This document shows, piece by piece, positions 36,717 through 49,089 of a DNA stretch of 64,000 nt. The position numbers and the translations under genes are program-made. Below the pieces are notes generated by a model. That model saw only the letters and a list, made by a program, of their open reading frames with translations, searched no databases and had not been told where the DNA came from. Every line of letters starts with the position of its first letter. Within the stretch, counting starts at the first letter, position 1. Source of the stretch: Perilla frutescens (taxonomy: Eukaryota; Streptophyta; Magnoliopsida; Lamiales; Lamiaceae); contig BRKX01000019.1 in assembly GCA_026008535.1 (NCBI GenBank), forward strand, positions 31,314,977 to 31,378,976. The letters run 5' to 3'.

Positions 36717-38085
36717 TTTCATCTTCAATAAACTTTCTCTTCTTTGACACCAGCTCTTTGAAAAATTTCATGTAGGCTGGCACATTTTGGATGTTGCTCA
36801 GGAAAGGGAGACTGACGCCCACTTTTTAGAAGAGTTTGTAAAACTCTTGGTACTATTGATCCTGTTTTTCATCCCTCAGTTGGCTCGGGTAAGGAATAAG
36901 AGGTTTGTAGGGGTTCTCAGCTCTGTAGAGAGTAGGTTTCTTCCTTTAAGCTTCTGTTCGCTTATCATTCCTCTCCTTGTGCTGAGGAGTCATTTTATTC
37001 TGAAAGGCAACTTCATTCAAGTGGACTCTCCAACCTTGTTGTCAATTATATTGCCACTTCTAAGGATGGTTATGACATGCACTCGTTCAGGCTGACTTGG
37101 CAATTTTTTGGTCTTGATCTGTTTGGACAAGCCACTCACAGTGTCCGTAACTTGACCCACTTGAATCTCGATCCACTTAATCGAAGCCTCCATGGACTCG
37201 AATCTTTATTGGGTAGCCTGCATAAAGGCTTGCAATGTATCTTCCAATGGCGGCTTTACGAGGTGGTTCTGCTGATTTGGATACTGTGGCGGCATGGGAT
37301 ATTGTGGCAGCCTAGGATATTGTGGAGCTTGGCTACCTCCAGCTTGTTGAGGTGGAGGCAGTTGTGGAAGTGGATGAGGCAGTTGAGGTTGCTTCCAAGA
37401 AAAATTGGGGTGATTTCTCCACCCCGGATTATATATCTGGGAGTAAAGATTGTATTGTTGTTGAGGTTGGAACCCTTGTAGAGCATTGACTTGCTCTTGG
37501 AGAGCAAGGAATTGTGCCTCCTGACTGAAGCTTGACTCTACTTACCTTTGACACACATTGGCTCCATGTCCATACTCTCCACACACTCCACATGTCTCAA
37601 GAGACATAGCTTGCTGAGGTGGTCTCTCGGATGATCTCAATAATTCCACCTGCCTAGTTAGCTGAGCTAACTGTCTTGTAACATCATAGATAGGGTTAGC
37701 TTCGTTAATGGAAGCTCGTTTTCCCCTAGCACTCTTCTGCTGAGATGTGGTAGCCATAGTCTCAAAAATGTTAGAGACCTCCTCTGCAGTATGACCACCA
37801 ATATCTCCTCCCGCAGCATTGTCCCTATGTATTGAAAATTTTATGAAAGTCCATCATATAAAAACTGATTGAGTAGCTCTGGTGCTAGATGGTGGTGCGG
37901 GAATTTTTGTTGTAGACCCATGAAGCGATCCTATGCTTCACCCGAAAATTGGGGAAAGGTGATAATCTAAGCTCTCAAATCTTGGGTCTTCTGATTTGAG
38001 TAGTATTTTGCCATGAACTTCTCATACACGGCGTTCCAGTTTGCTAATGAATTTGATGGAAGAGACATGAACCACGTCTTACACT
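36717..38085 (-). pseudogene. Ty3/gypsy gag remnant (minus strand)
   Basis: Read leftwards from about 38085, the translation gives a gag core (KTWFMSLPSNS, NAVYEKFMAKYYSNQKTQDLRA), a region that matches gag only across frame changes, then at 37757-37542 a Gln-rich linker ending in a CCHC zinc knuckle (CGVCGEYGHGANVC). Further left, text rich in Asn/Gln codons continues in changing frames to about 36717, where a hAT MITE has inserted. Many stops and shifts make it dead. The type fits large gypsy elements (Athila/Tat side), a moderate-confidence guess. Confidence 0.7.
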
Positions 38086-38612
38086 TGAAGAGTTGAAGAT
38101 GAAGATGTGTGCACGTGTGCGAGTTCGAGTGTTGAAGTCTAGACGTGAAATTGACGACGTGCATGCATGGGAATTTTCGGCCCTTGATTTATTTAATTAG
38201 GAGTTGATTTTTTATCTAGACTATAGTATTTATTTATTTAATTTAGACTATAGTTTAGATCAGATTTTATTTATTTTGTTACTTTAATTTTCGATCACTT
38301 TTAATTAGGATTGACTAGAATTATATTTAAGGCATATTCCTACCTTGAATAGAATTCTAGTTTAGGCAATTTCCTAGTCTAGTTATGAGTCTTTTTGGAC
38401 CATGTATTTTTGGTCCTTAGTTTTATTATTTTCGGCCCTCCTATGTCTTATAAATAGGGGACTTATGTTATTTTGATACTTTAGACATTATTGATTAAAT
38501 TTGTCTTTGCATACAATTGTGTCTCCCCAAGTTATTTTCGTTTGTTGTTTTAGATACAAAATAATATTCTTAAAGCTAGCAACTTTGAGTCTTACATCAA
38601 GGGAACGTCCGA
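38086..38612 (+). repeat. LTR-like fragment with TATA box
   Basis: The segment interrupts the reverse-strand gag remnant. It contains TCTTATAAATAGGGGAC near 38448 on the plus strand and ends with the same ~60 bases found at 34847-34907. Its orientation is opposite to the gag remnant, so it belongs to another element or was inverted. No paired LTR or primer site was found. Confidence 0.5.
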
Positions 38613-38639
38613 TGTGAGAGTCTATTAAAACTACTTATA

Positions 38640-39335
38640 TCAGTTGGAGACATGACGTCCTCGTCATGCTCCTTCCTCTGTAGAACCATCCCCAGGGTCC
38701 GGTTTGAGCATACCTGGACTGACTACCCACTTATATCTGTTGGAGACACGACGTCCTTATCGTGCTTCTTCTTCTATAGGACCGTCCCTGGGGTCTGGTT
38801 TGAGCATACCTGGACTGGCTCCAGGGCTCAATCGAGCACATCCGGACATTACATTCTTCCTGTTGGAGACACGGCGTCCTCATCGTGCTCCTTCCTATGT
38901 AAGAGAACTGTAGAACCGTCCCCGGGGTCCGATTTGAGCATATACCTGGACTGGCTTGAGGGCCCGGTCGAGCGCACCCGCTCCTTCTTTTGTAGGACTG
39001 TAGGACTATCCCCGTGGTCCGATTTGAGCATACTTAGACTGGCTCGAGGGCCCGATTGTGCGCACCCACACATTACATTCTCCCCATTGGAGGCATGATG
39101 TCCTCGTCGTGCTCCTTTCTCTGCAGGACTGTCCCTTGAATCCATTTTGAGCACACCTGAACTAGCTCCAGAGCCCGATCGAGTGCATCCGGACATTACA
39201 TTCTTCCTCCGTTGGAGACACGACGTCCTCGTCGTGCTCCTTCCTCTGTAGGATCGGACCCCCTCATCATGCTCCTTCCTATGTAGGACCATCCCCGGGG
39301 TCTGGTCGAGTGCACCCAGGGTCATCTCTAATACC
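38640..39335 (+). repeat. GC-rich degenerate tandem array (GACGTCCTCGTCGTGCTCC)
   Basis: About seven copies of a variable unit (roughly 95-150 bp) contain GGAGACACGACGTCCTCGTC, TGCTCCTTCCTCTGTAGGAC, CCCGGGGTCCG and TTTGAGCATACCTGGACTGG. Spacings vary because copies carry different deletions. Open frames of 148 codons (plus) and 162 codons (minus) exist only because the unit is short of stops. Sequence to about 39560 adds two copies of CACCGATGTGGGACATTACA-like text. Confidence 0.7.
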
Positions 39336-39787
39336 AATTATAACATCCCAGGCCCATGAAGGTGGGGCCCAGTAATGAAACAACGGCATAACGAGCTCTG
39401 CTAGCAACTACTTGGCATCCATCCTCACATTGCCAAAATGGTTAACCCAAATTGCTAAAGAGTTCATTCCACTTATATACTCATCATGTTTTCATTCTCC
39501 CACTGATATGGGACATTACATTCTCCCTCCATCATATTTTCATTCTCCCACCGATGTGGGACATTACAATATTTTATTTTAATATGCTAAAATTATGAAA
39601 CGAGATGATTGTATTGGTTGAATGGATAGAATAGAGTAGTGATTATCGATTTTTGTTAAAAGCTAAAATAATCTTCACAATCTTTTTCTCGTTCATAGAG
39701 TTGATGATACTATTGTACTCTTTAAACATTTTTTTCCTTCTAAATTTTAACAATGTAAATTAATATGTAAAATTCACGAATCATAAC

Positions 39788-40407
39788 TGTAGCAACCCGA
39801 TTTTTTTAATATTTAAATTGCTACATTTTTTAAAAATATTTTATTTATTTATGTGTGATATTAATGGATTAAGTCTAATAAGTCGCGCCTACGTAATTTA
39901 TTTTCTTCCGAGCATGAATTCATTTTAGAATATAGTTATTTCATGAGCATGCATTTATTATTTTATTTGGAGTGCTTAATGGGTTTTAATTTTTTTCTCT
40001 AGCCCATTTTTAGAGTCCAAGTTATTTCAAGCCCAAATAATATATCATGAAGCCCAAACCTTAATATAAGTAATTGATTTAATTTTTCTCTTTATCTCTT
40101 CTTTTCTTCTTTCTCACATTTTTTTAGTTGATCTCTTGAAAATTCAAAATCTCAAAGTTCATCTTCTCATCCTTATCAAGATACTTTCGGGATAACTACA
40201 AAATCTACACTTAAACCCTAATCTATCATTATAAATAGAGAGCTCTACTTCTCTATTTTTCCCACACCCAAAGAAATATCCGAGACTAGAAAATAGACAA
40301 TTCATTCGCTCGAGCTTTCCGTTGAGTTGCATTGCATGTATAGTTCTTTTCTTCGTTTCTCTTTTTGCTGCAGTTTCTGTTCCAAATTTTCTGTGGTGGG
40401 AGTCGCG

Positions 40408-40446
<39 letters not shown>

Positions 40447-41720
40447 GAATTTTTTTTCTGAAATAAAGATTGATGAGCAAAAATTGTTTGTTTGTTTAAC
40501 TGGGGTCCGACCGAGAAGATTGGGCCCAGAAGCATGAATTGACTTTATTTTGTTTTTTCAAAAACTTGTGTGATAAGTTGTTATATACGTGTGTGTGTAT
40601 ATATGTTGGGTTTGTGGGAGTGTTATATATATATAATAATGGTGTTGTGTGTAAATATATGTATATTATGTGTTATGTGTTTAATATATAATAATATATG
40701 TATGCGGTTATGTGTGTGTGTGCGTGTACTATGTATATATATATAATTTAGGTGTGGTACTATATGATTGATGTATGTAATATATATATATATATGTTAT
40801 AATAAATAAGTCCATACATATATATATATGTGTGTAAATAGTTGTGCAGATGTATATATATATATATGTAAGTGTCGTGTATATGTATATATTTACATAA
40901 TATATATATATATATACCTATATGTAATGCGTATAATATGTAGGTGATTGATAGATATATATATATATATTACATATGCATGAGTTGTACGTAAATTATA
41001 TATATGATTGCATGTATATATATATATGTACAAATATATATATGTAACGTTATATATATATATATATATTATACGCATGTATAAATAAAAAGGGATTAAA
41101 GAATTTTTGTCACTATAGTATAAATATTACGCATGATTTTATTTCTTTATGCACTGTATTAATTTACAATAAATAATTTATAGGAGGCGCGCCGGACTTA
41201 ATTAATTAATATCCAAGTCAAGGTGAAGGTGGGGTTTTACGTGATCATGTCCTAATTATTCTCCCTATATTTAATTATTCAGTTATGTGATGACACAGCA
41301 CAGTACAGGGCCTTTGGGCTAAAAATGAAAATGGGCCTCCGGGCTAAATGAGACATGGCCTCCGGGCTATATGGTTTGGTCTACGGACTGAAAAACTTTT
41401 ATTATTCTCACTTACTCGTTTAATTTTATATAGGTTGGATAATTGGACACTCCCCACTGAGTTAAAGTACTCACCCCAAAAACTTTATCTTTTTCAGATA
41501 AAGGCTCGGGTAATGCTTAGCGGGTCAAGATGCGATGGTAGTGGTCATGGTCTCGATTAAATAAAGATTTTAAATAAATTTAGATTATTTTCTTATTATG
41601 ATTTTCCGCTATAATTTTTGAGACCTTAATATTTGATTATTTGGGATTTTCTTTTATCTATTAATAAAAGCATGTTTAACATTTTATTTTTATTAAGATT
41701 AATAAAATTGGGGCGTTACA
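39788..41720 (+). repeat. 5' LTR of the chromovirus (1,933 bp)
   Basis: The boundaries come from comparison with the 3' copy. It contains a TATA box (ATTATAAATAGAG at about 40229), a GA microsatellite at 40411-40442 and a very AT-rich part with many (TA)n runs (40560-41080). The GA tract lies about 180 bases after the TATA box, inside the predicted transcript. Confidence 0.95.
40229..40241 (+). promoter_or_regulatory. TATA box of the chromovirus LTR promoter
   Basis: ATTATAAATAGAG; the same string is present in the 3' LTR near 47555. Transcription would begin about 30 bases downstream, near 40265. Confidence 0.7.
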
Positions 41721-41721
41721 G

Positions 41722-41737
41722 TTTGGTATCAGAGAGC
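41722..41737 (+). other. Primer binding site (initiator Met tRNA type)
   Basis: TTTGGTATCAGAGAGC follows the 5' LTR by one base. TGGTATCAGAG is the complement of the plant initiator-Met tRNA 3' end; the following AG before C departs from the usual TGGTATCAGAGC. Confidence 0.85.
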
Positions 41738-41918
41738 GCTTACGTTCCTGAATACTAGAAAAAGAAGAAGCAAGTAAGCAAGTAAGTTAAGACCATCATC
41801 GCATCCGCAGCATCACCCCGAGTAATGGTAAAAGAAAGGGTTTTATTTCAAATTATGCAAGTATGATTATATGTATTGTTCATGAAAATGTTTTATAGTC
41901 CTCGAAGTTTTGGTTTAG

Positions 41919-42395
41919 ATGGTTCGGTTAAAGAAGACGGCGAGAATGAGTATGGGAGGTCAAATTCCTGGGCGGCCATCAGCTAGTAGAGAGGAAGATT
42001 TAAAAGACCACTTAATAGGGAAGTTTTATGAGCTATCGTGGGATGATACAGCACCAGAGATGCAATTGCTGAAGATCTAGCATCTTTGGAAGAGAATGGA
42101 ACAAGCAAGGTGTTGACTTGACCCAATCGAAGCTGGTGAGAGGGTCCAAAATATCATTGGATCTCCCCTTATGAGAGATTTTGCTAATGACGCACTAAAG
42201 GATTTGACTCTGGAGATACCAAAAGGGCGGTCGAGTGTTGAGATAATAGATTTTGATGATTTTATCAACTACATCCTGCGAAATTGGAGGGAGGAGTTCT
42301 ATGGCCGAGTTCCCAGAGGGGTTAGGATATCGCGTCAGAAGCCCTATGAAAGCTTGAATTTGGGAAAGAGGATGAGGCGAGCTAGTAGCATTTAG
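41919..42395 (+). pseudogene. Extra leader reading frame before gag, function unknown
   Basis: From ATG 41919 to TAG 42395 lie 159 codons, interrupted by TAG at 42078 and TGA at 42114. It starts MVRLKKTARMSMGGQIPGRP. The later part contains DFANDALKDLTLEIPKG, IIDFDDFINYIL and NWREEFYGRVPRG, with ordinary protein-like composition. It sits between the primer site and gag, in a leader of about 890 bases. I recognise no family. It could be an accessory protein of this element lineage or a captured fragment. Confidence 0.45.
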
Positions 42396-42607
42396 AAGAA
42401 TGTAGTAGTTTGATTTATCGGCATAGTATTATTTGTCTTTAGTTTTAAGTATTATTAGTCTTTAGTATTTAAATTCTTCCAGATCAGTAATTTTGTTTCG
42501 TTGCAAATAGTTGAAAGTTGTTTCTTTTAAGCTATGAAATGAATAAAAGTAGTTATATTTTTTTAATGAGATTTTAACCGTTTTGCTATGGTCGACAATT
42601 AGGAATC

Positions 42608-45600
42608 ATGCCACCAAAGAGGAATACACAACCAATCCAGGAGAAAAGCGAGGAAACGGAGTCAATGAATAACTTTGACAACAATGAGAATGAGGGGAAT
42701 ACCAACAACGACATGGATGCATTTGCCCAAAATCTCGCAGATGCACTAAGAAGAGTTTTACCCCAACCGAATCAGAATCATAATCATAATCAAAACCAGA
42801 ATCAGAATCAACATCAACAACAGGAATGAGACGGTAGCTTGACACATTTTCACCAGTTAGGACCGCCCAAGTTGAAAGGAACTGAAGGGCCTCTAGCCGC
42901 AGAGAAGAGTGGATTCGGGAACTGGACCGAATATTTGATTACTTGGGATGCTCAGATGCCTAAAGACTTATCTGTGCGGTGTTCCAACTGACCGAGGATG
43001 CAAGTCACTGGTGGAAGGCAGTGAAGATCAGTATGAGCCCAGAGCAGCAAGCCAATTTGACCTGGACTGTTTTCAAGAAAATGGTCATGGATAACTACTT
43101 CCCGAAGGCGTTCCGAAAGCAAAAAGAGAAAGAGCTGATGAATATAGAGTAGGGCAACATGACCATTTTGGAGCACGAGCAAAAATTCAACCAGCTTGCT
43201 CGTTATGCTCCCCATTTGGTAGACACGGACGAGAAAAAGGCCTGGAGATTTGAAGATGGGTTGCGACCTGAGATTGGGGCACACTTATCCGTACTCAATC
43301 TTAGCACTTACTCAGAAATTGTGCAGCGAGCCCGGGCGGTTTCCACCCGTCTGAATCTGGACAAGCCTGCTCCAAAATTTCCCAATAATGGTGGGAAACG
43401 GCGATGCGATGAGCGCAACAATCAGAACAGAGGAAGGAATTTCCAACCTGACAAGAAACCGAGAACTGAAGGAGGAGGCAGACCAGAGGTAGCAACAGAA
43501 AAACCCTTTTGCCAGAAATGTCAGAAACGACACTATGGGAAATGCATGCTCGGAGAAAATGGTTGTTATCGCTGTTACCAACTGGGGCACCAAGCAATGA
43601 ATTGTCCCTTGAACCGAAATTTCAACAACTCCAATGCCACCAGGAAAGGAAATGCGCGAGCATTTGCCATGAACCAGGAAGAAGAGGCTAAGACAATGAC
43701 AGGTATCTTATCAGTACTCAACAAGTCTGCCTTAGTACTTTTTGATTCGGGTGCTTCTCATTCTTTTATCGCAAAGAGATTTTATGAAAAAGCTAATGTA
43801 AAATGTGACGAGGAGACTGAACCTTTAAGAATAAGTATCCCGTTGGGAAAATCAATGAAAGCAAATCGTTTGGCTAAAGGATTCAAATTAGCACTAGAAG
43901 GAAGGACTTTGGAGGCTGACCTATTCATCTTGGAGATGAAAGATTTTGATGTGATTCTAGGGATGGATTGGCTGAGTCAAAATGATGCAGCTATCAAATG
44001 TCGTGATTGAGAAGTCATTTTCCAACAACCGGGGGGGAAACAATTCTCATTCAAGGGAACCAAGACAAGCAGAACACCTCACATCATCTCAGCGATGAAA
44101 GCAATGAAGATGATAAGAAGAAATGATTACCAAGCATTTTTGGTAAATGTGATGAGCACGGAAGAGCAGGAGAAAGCTATGGAAGATATTCCGATAGTAC
44201 GAGAGTACTCCGATGTCTTTCCCGAAGACATCACTAGCGTACCACCAAACAGGCAGGTGGAGTTCTCTATCGATATAGTGCCAGGAGCGGCACCGGTTTC
44301 TAAAGCACCGTACCGGATAGCGCCGAAAGAATTGGAGGAATTGAAAGTTCAAATACAGGAGCTTTTAGACAAGGGATACATACGGCCCAGTGTGTCACCT
44401 TGGGGCGCACCAGTTCTGTTCGTAAAGAAAAAAGATGGGAGTATGAGGATGTGCATTGACTACCGTGACCTAAACAAGCTCACTATCAAAAACAAGTACC
44501 CATTGACCTGAATCGAAGACCTATTTGATCAATTGAAAGGAGTAGGGGTGTTTTCGAAAATTGATTTGAGGTCGGGGTATCATCAGCTGAAGGTGAAAGA
44601 AGGAGACATTCCCAAAACAACATTCCGAACCAGATATGGCCATTACGAGTTCACAGTAATGCCGTTTGGACTAACCAACGCACCTGCAGTGTTCATGGAT
44701 CTGATGAACAGAGTGTTCCACCAATACTTAGACCGGTTTGTCATAGTATTTATTGATGACATTCTGGTGTATTCGAAGGACAAAAGGCAGCATGAAGAGC
44801 ACCTGCGGTTGGTCCTAGACACGTTGCGGAAAGAGAAGCTTTATGCCAAGTTCAACAAATGCGAATTTTGGCTGGATCGAGTTGTGTTTCTTGGGCACGT
44901 GGTAACAGCTCAAGGGGTAGAAGTAGATCCATCAAAGGTAGAAGCAGTGAAAAATTGGGAGCCGCCGAAGAATGCTGGTGAGATAAGAAGTTTCTTGGGT
45001 CTTGCCGGATACTACAGACGCTTCATTGAAGGTTTCTCGAATATAGACGGTCCGTTAACTCAGCTGACAAGGAAGGGCGTCAAATTCGAATGGAGTGAAA
45101 AGTGTGAAGAAAGTTTCCAGCTGCTAAAACAGAAACTCACCACTGCACCTGTTTTGATTATCCCAGAAGGCAGTGAAGGATTTGTGATATACTGTGATGC
45201 TTCCAAACAGGGACTCGGATGTGTGCTAATGCAGCATGGAAACGTGGTGGCCTATGCGTCAAGACAGTTAAAGACGCATGAACTCAATTACCCTACTCAC
45301 GACTTGGAGCTAGCAGCAGTCGTTCACGCATTGAAGATATGGCGACACTTTCTCTATGGAGGAAAATGTGAAATTTTCTCGGATCACAAAAGCCTGAAGT
45401 ATTTCTTCACCTAGAAGGAACTAAACATGAGGCAGAGGAGGTGGCTCGAGTTAGTTAAAGATTACGACTGCACAATACATTATCACCCAGAAAAGGCGAA
45501 TGTAGTAGCTGACACGTTAAGTAGAAAAGAGACCAATACATCTTAGCTTGTACAAGAATTCGCTAAGATGAAAATAGACGTGGTTCCACCAGCCGAAAGC

Positions 45601-47076
45601 ACTACCTCAGTTTTGGAAGCCTTGACAATACGCCCGTTACTGAGAGATCAGATCAAGGCAACATAAGAAAATGATAAATTTCTGTGCAAAATAAATGAGC
45701 GAGTGTTGAAGGGCAACATTCAAAATTTTGCATTAGCAGACGACGGAGCATTAGTCTTTGAAGAAAGAATTTACGTTCCCAAGAATAGCGAGATAAGAAA
45801 GGAGATATTAGAAGAAGCTCATAATACACCATATTCCATTCATCCCGGAGGAACCAAAATGTATCAAGACTTGAAGAAATATTTTTGGTGGAGGAACATG
45901 AAGAGATCTATCGGCGAATATGTGGAAAGATGCATGACTTGTCAACAGGTGAAAGCAAAACATCAGCGACCAACAGGTCTTTTGCAACCACTCGAGATTC
46001 CGGAGTAGAAGTGGGAAAATATCGCCATGAATTTTGTGGTGGGATTGCCAAAAACGATCAAAGGAAACCACGCAATTTGGGTGATAGTGGACAGACTCAC
46101 GAAATCTGCACATTTTCTACCAATGAAAATGACGTTCAGTATGGACCGCCTGGCCCAGCTTTACGTAGATGAAATTGTGAGACTACATGGAGTACCAGTA
46201 ACTATTGTATCAGATCGAGATAAGAGATTCACCTCAAACTTTTGGAGGAGTCTGCAAGAAGTGATGGGAACAAAATTAAGGTTCAGCACCGCTTACCATC
46301 CTCAAACCGATGGGTAGTCATAAAGAACCATCCAGACGCTAGAAGACATGTTGCGAGCCTGCGTGATGGATTTTGGTGAAAATTGGGAAAGGCATTTACC
46401 TCTAGTAGAATTTGCCTACAACAACAGCTACCAAGCGACCATCGGGATGGCTCCTTATGAAGCATTATACTGGAGGAAGTGCAGATCGCCTCTGCACTGG
46501 GACGAAGTTGGTGAAAAGAGAATTCTGGGGCCGGAGTTAGTCGAAAGGACGGTAGGTATAATCAACAAGATTCGGGACCGTATCAAAATTGCGCAAGATC
46601 GACAGAAGTCATACGCTGATCTTAAAAGAAGGGATTTTCATTTTGAGATCGGGGACAAGGTTTTCTTAAAGTTGTCGCCTATGAGAGGAGTCGTGCGTAT
46701 TGGCAAAAGAGGGAAGCTAAGACCAAGGTTTATAGGGCCGTTCGAAATCTTGGAGAGAGTTGGGGGATTAGCATATCGACTTGCTTTACCACCAAGTTTG
46801 ACCTCAATACATGATGTTTTCCATGTTTCATCCTTAAGAAGATATATTCACGATCCGGACAATATCGTGAAGTTTGCCGAGTTAGGGTTAAGTAAGGATT
46901 TAACTTATGAGGAATACCCAATAGATGTGCTGGATAGAAAAATTCACGTACTAAGAAATAGGGAAACACAGTTGATTAAGGTCCAGTGGAGTAGACACAG
47001 TGTAGACGAGGCTACCTGGGAAAAAGAAGAAGAAATTATGTCTAGATACCCGCAGTTTCTAGACCCAAGTAAGTAA
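42608..47076 (+). pseudogene. gag-pol polyprotein of the chromovirus, inactivated
   Basis: Gag starts MPPKRNTQPIQEK with a Gln/Asn-rich stretch. After a 2-base insertion near 42912 all else is in one frame: gag core, zinc knuckle CYRCYQLGHQAMNC (43565), protease VLFDSGASHSF (43735), reverse transcriptase (YRDLNKL; catalytic FIDDILVYS near 44750), RNase H (VIYCDASKQGLG), integrase with the HHCC finger (CMTCQQVK), the DDE region (WVIVDRLTKSAHF, TIVSDRDKRF), GPF motif (RPRFIGPFEIL) and a chromodomain (about 46920-47040). Stops: 42828, 42961, 43150, 44008, 44509, 45412, 45544, 45664, 46006, 46315, 46321. The chromodomain places it in the chromoviruses; Tekay is the best fit. Confidence 0.95.
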
Positions 47077-47097
47077 TTTCGAGGACGAAATTTTTTT

Positions 47098-47111
47098 TTA
47101 GTAGGGAAGGA
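47098..47111 (+). other. Polypurine tract
   Basis: The purine-rich TAGTAGGGAAGGA directly precedes the 3' LTR and would prime plus-strand synthesis. Confidence 0.8.
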
Positions 47112-47734
47112 TGTAGCAACCCGATTTTTTAAATATTTAAATTGCTACATTTTTTTTAAAAAAATATTTTATGTATTTATGTGTGATATTAATGGATTAA
47201 GTCTAAAACTCACGCTTAAGTAATTTATTTTCTTCCGAGCATGAATTCATTTTAGAATATAGGTATTTCATGAGCATGCATTTATTATTTTATTTGGAGT
47301 GCTTAATGGGTTTTAATTTTTTTCTCTAGCCCATTTTTAGAGTCCAAGTTATTTCAAGCCCAAATAATTTATCATGAAGCCCAAACCTTAATATAAGTAA
47401 TTGATTTAATTTTTCTCTTTATCTCTTCTTTTCTTCTTTCTCACATTTTTTTAGTTGATCTTTTGAAAATTCAAAATCTCAAAGTTTATCTTCTCATCCT
47501 TATCAAGATACTTTTGGGATAACTACAAAATCTACACTTAAACCCTAATCTATCATTATAAATAGAGAACTCTACTTCTCTATTTTTCCCACACCCAAAG
47601 AAATATCCGAGACTAGAAAATAGAGAATTCATTCGCTCGAGATTTCCGTTAAGTTGCATTGCAGGTATAGTTCTTTCCTTTGTTTCTCTTTTTGTTGCAG
47701 TTTCTGTTCCAAATTTTCTGTAGTGGGAGTCGCG

Positions 47735-47776
<42 letters not shown>

Positions 47777-48134
47777 TCTGTGAAATTTTTTTCTGAAATA
47801 AAGATTGATGAGCAAAAATTGTTTATTTGTTTAACTGAGGTCCGGCCGAGAAGATTGGGCCCAGAAGCATGAATTGACTTTATTTTATTTTTTCAAAAAC
47901 TTGTGTGATAAGTTAGTTATATCCGTGTGTGTGTGTGTGTTATTTTATTTTTTCAAAAACTTGTGTGATAAGTTAGTTATATACGTGTGTGTGTGTGTGT
48001 TGGGTTTGTGGGAGTGTTATATATATATAAATATATATATATATAATGGTGTTGTGCGTAAATATATGTATATTATATGTGCTATGTGTTTAATATATAA
48101 TAATATATGTATGCGGTTATGTGTGTGTGTGCGT

Positions 48135-48166
<32 letters not shown>

Positions 48167-49084
48167 ATCTAGGTGTGGTACTATATATATATATATGTGA
48201 TTGATGTATGTAATATATATATATATATATGTTATAATAAATAAGTCTATACATACATATATATATATATATATATATGTAATGCTTATAATGTGTAGGT
48301 GATTGATAGATATATATATTACATATGCATGAGTTGTACGTAAATTATATATATGATTGCATGTGTGTGTATATATATATATGTACAAATATATATATGT
48401 AACGTTATATATATATATATTATTATTATACGCATGTATAAATAAAAAGGGATTAAAGAATTTTTGTCACTATAGTATAAATATTACGTATGATTTTATT
48501 TCTTTATGCACTGTATTAATTTACAATAAATAATTTATAGGAGGCGCGCCGGACTTAATTAATTAATATCCAAGTCAAGGTGAAGGTGGGGTTTTACGTG
48601 ATCATGTCCTAATTATTCTCCCTATATTTAATTATTCAGTTATGTGATGACACAGCACAGTACAGGGCCTCGGCTAAAAATGAAAATGGGCCTCCGGGCT
48701 AAATGAGACAGGGCTTCCGGGCTAAATGAGACTGGGCCGACGGCTATATGGTTTGGTCTACGGACTGAACAACTTTTATTATTCTCACTTACTCGTTTAA
48801 TTTTATATAGGTTGGATAATTGGACACTCCCCACTGTGTTAAAGTATTCACCCCAAAAACTTTATCTTTTTCATATGGAGGCTCAAGTGATGCTTAGCGG
48901 GTCAAGATGCGATGGTGGTGGTCATGGTCTCGATTAAATAAATTTAGATTATTTTCTTATTATGATTTTCCGCTGTAATCTTTGAGACCTTAATATTTGA
49001 TTATTTGAGATTTTCTTTTATCTATTAATAAAAGTATGTTTAACGTTTCATTTTTATCAAGAGTAATAAAATTGGGGCGTTACA
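47112..49084 (+). repeat. 3' LTR of the chromovirus (1,973 bp)
   Basis: Near-identical to the 5' copy, apart from single substitutions, a longer GA run (47738-47775), one extra copy of a ~60-bp block (TTTTATTTTTTCAAAAACTTGTG at 47881 and 47941) and (TA)n length changes. Ends GGGGCGTTACA. Confidence 0.95.
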
Positions 49085-49089
49085 ATAAC

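Larger units (their letters stand above)
39788..49084 (+). mobile_element. Full-length Ty3/gypsy chromovirus (Tekay-like)
   Basis: Both LTRs start TGTAGCAACCCGATTTTTT and end GGGGCGTTACA. ATAAC flanks the element at 39783-39787 and 49085-49089. It carries an initiator-Met-type primer site, gag-pol in one frame, a C-terminal chromodomain and a polypurine tract. Eleven in-frame stops and one 2-base insertion inactivate this copy. LTRs are of similar sequence (a few percent different by eye, plus microsatellite length changes), so insertion is not very recent. The motif TTTCGAGGACGAAAT before the polypurine tract is shared with the LTR fragment at 52.7 kb. Confidence 0.95.

Noticed and set aside
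38652..39337. 148- and 162-codon overlapping frames on opposite strands
   Set aside because: Products of a degenerate tandem repeat; the repeat unit itself explains the openness.
40560..41095. Tyr/Ile-rich frames in the chromovirus LTRs
   Set aside because: Translations of (TA)n and (TG)n runs; mirrored in the other LTR.
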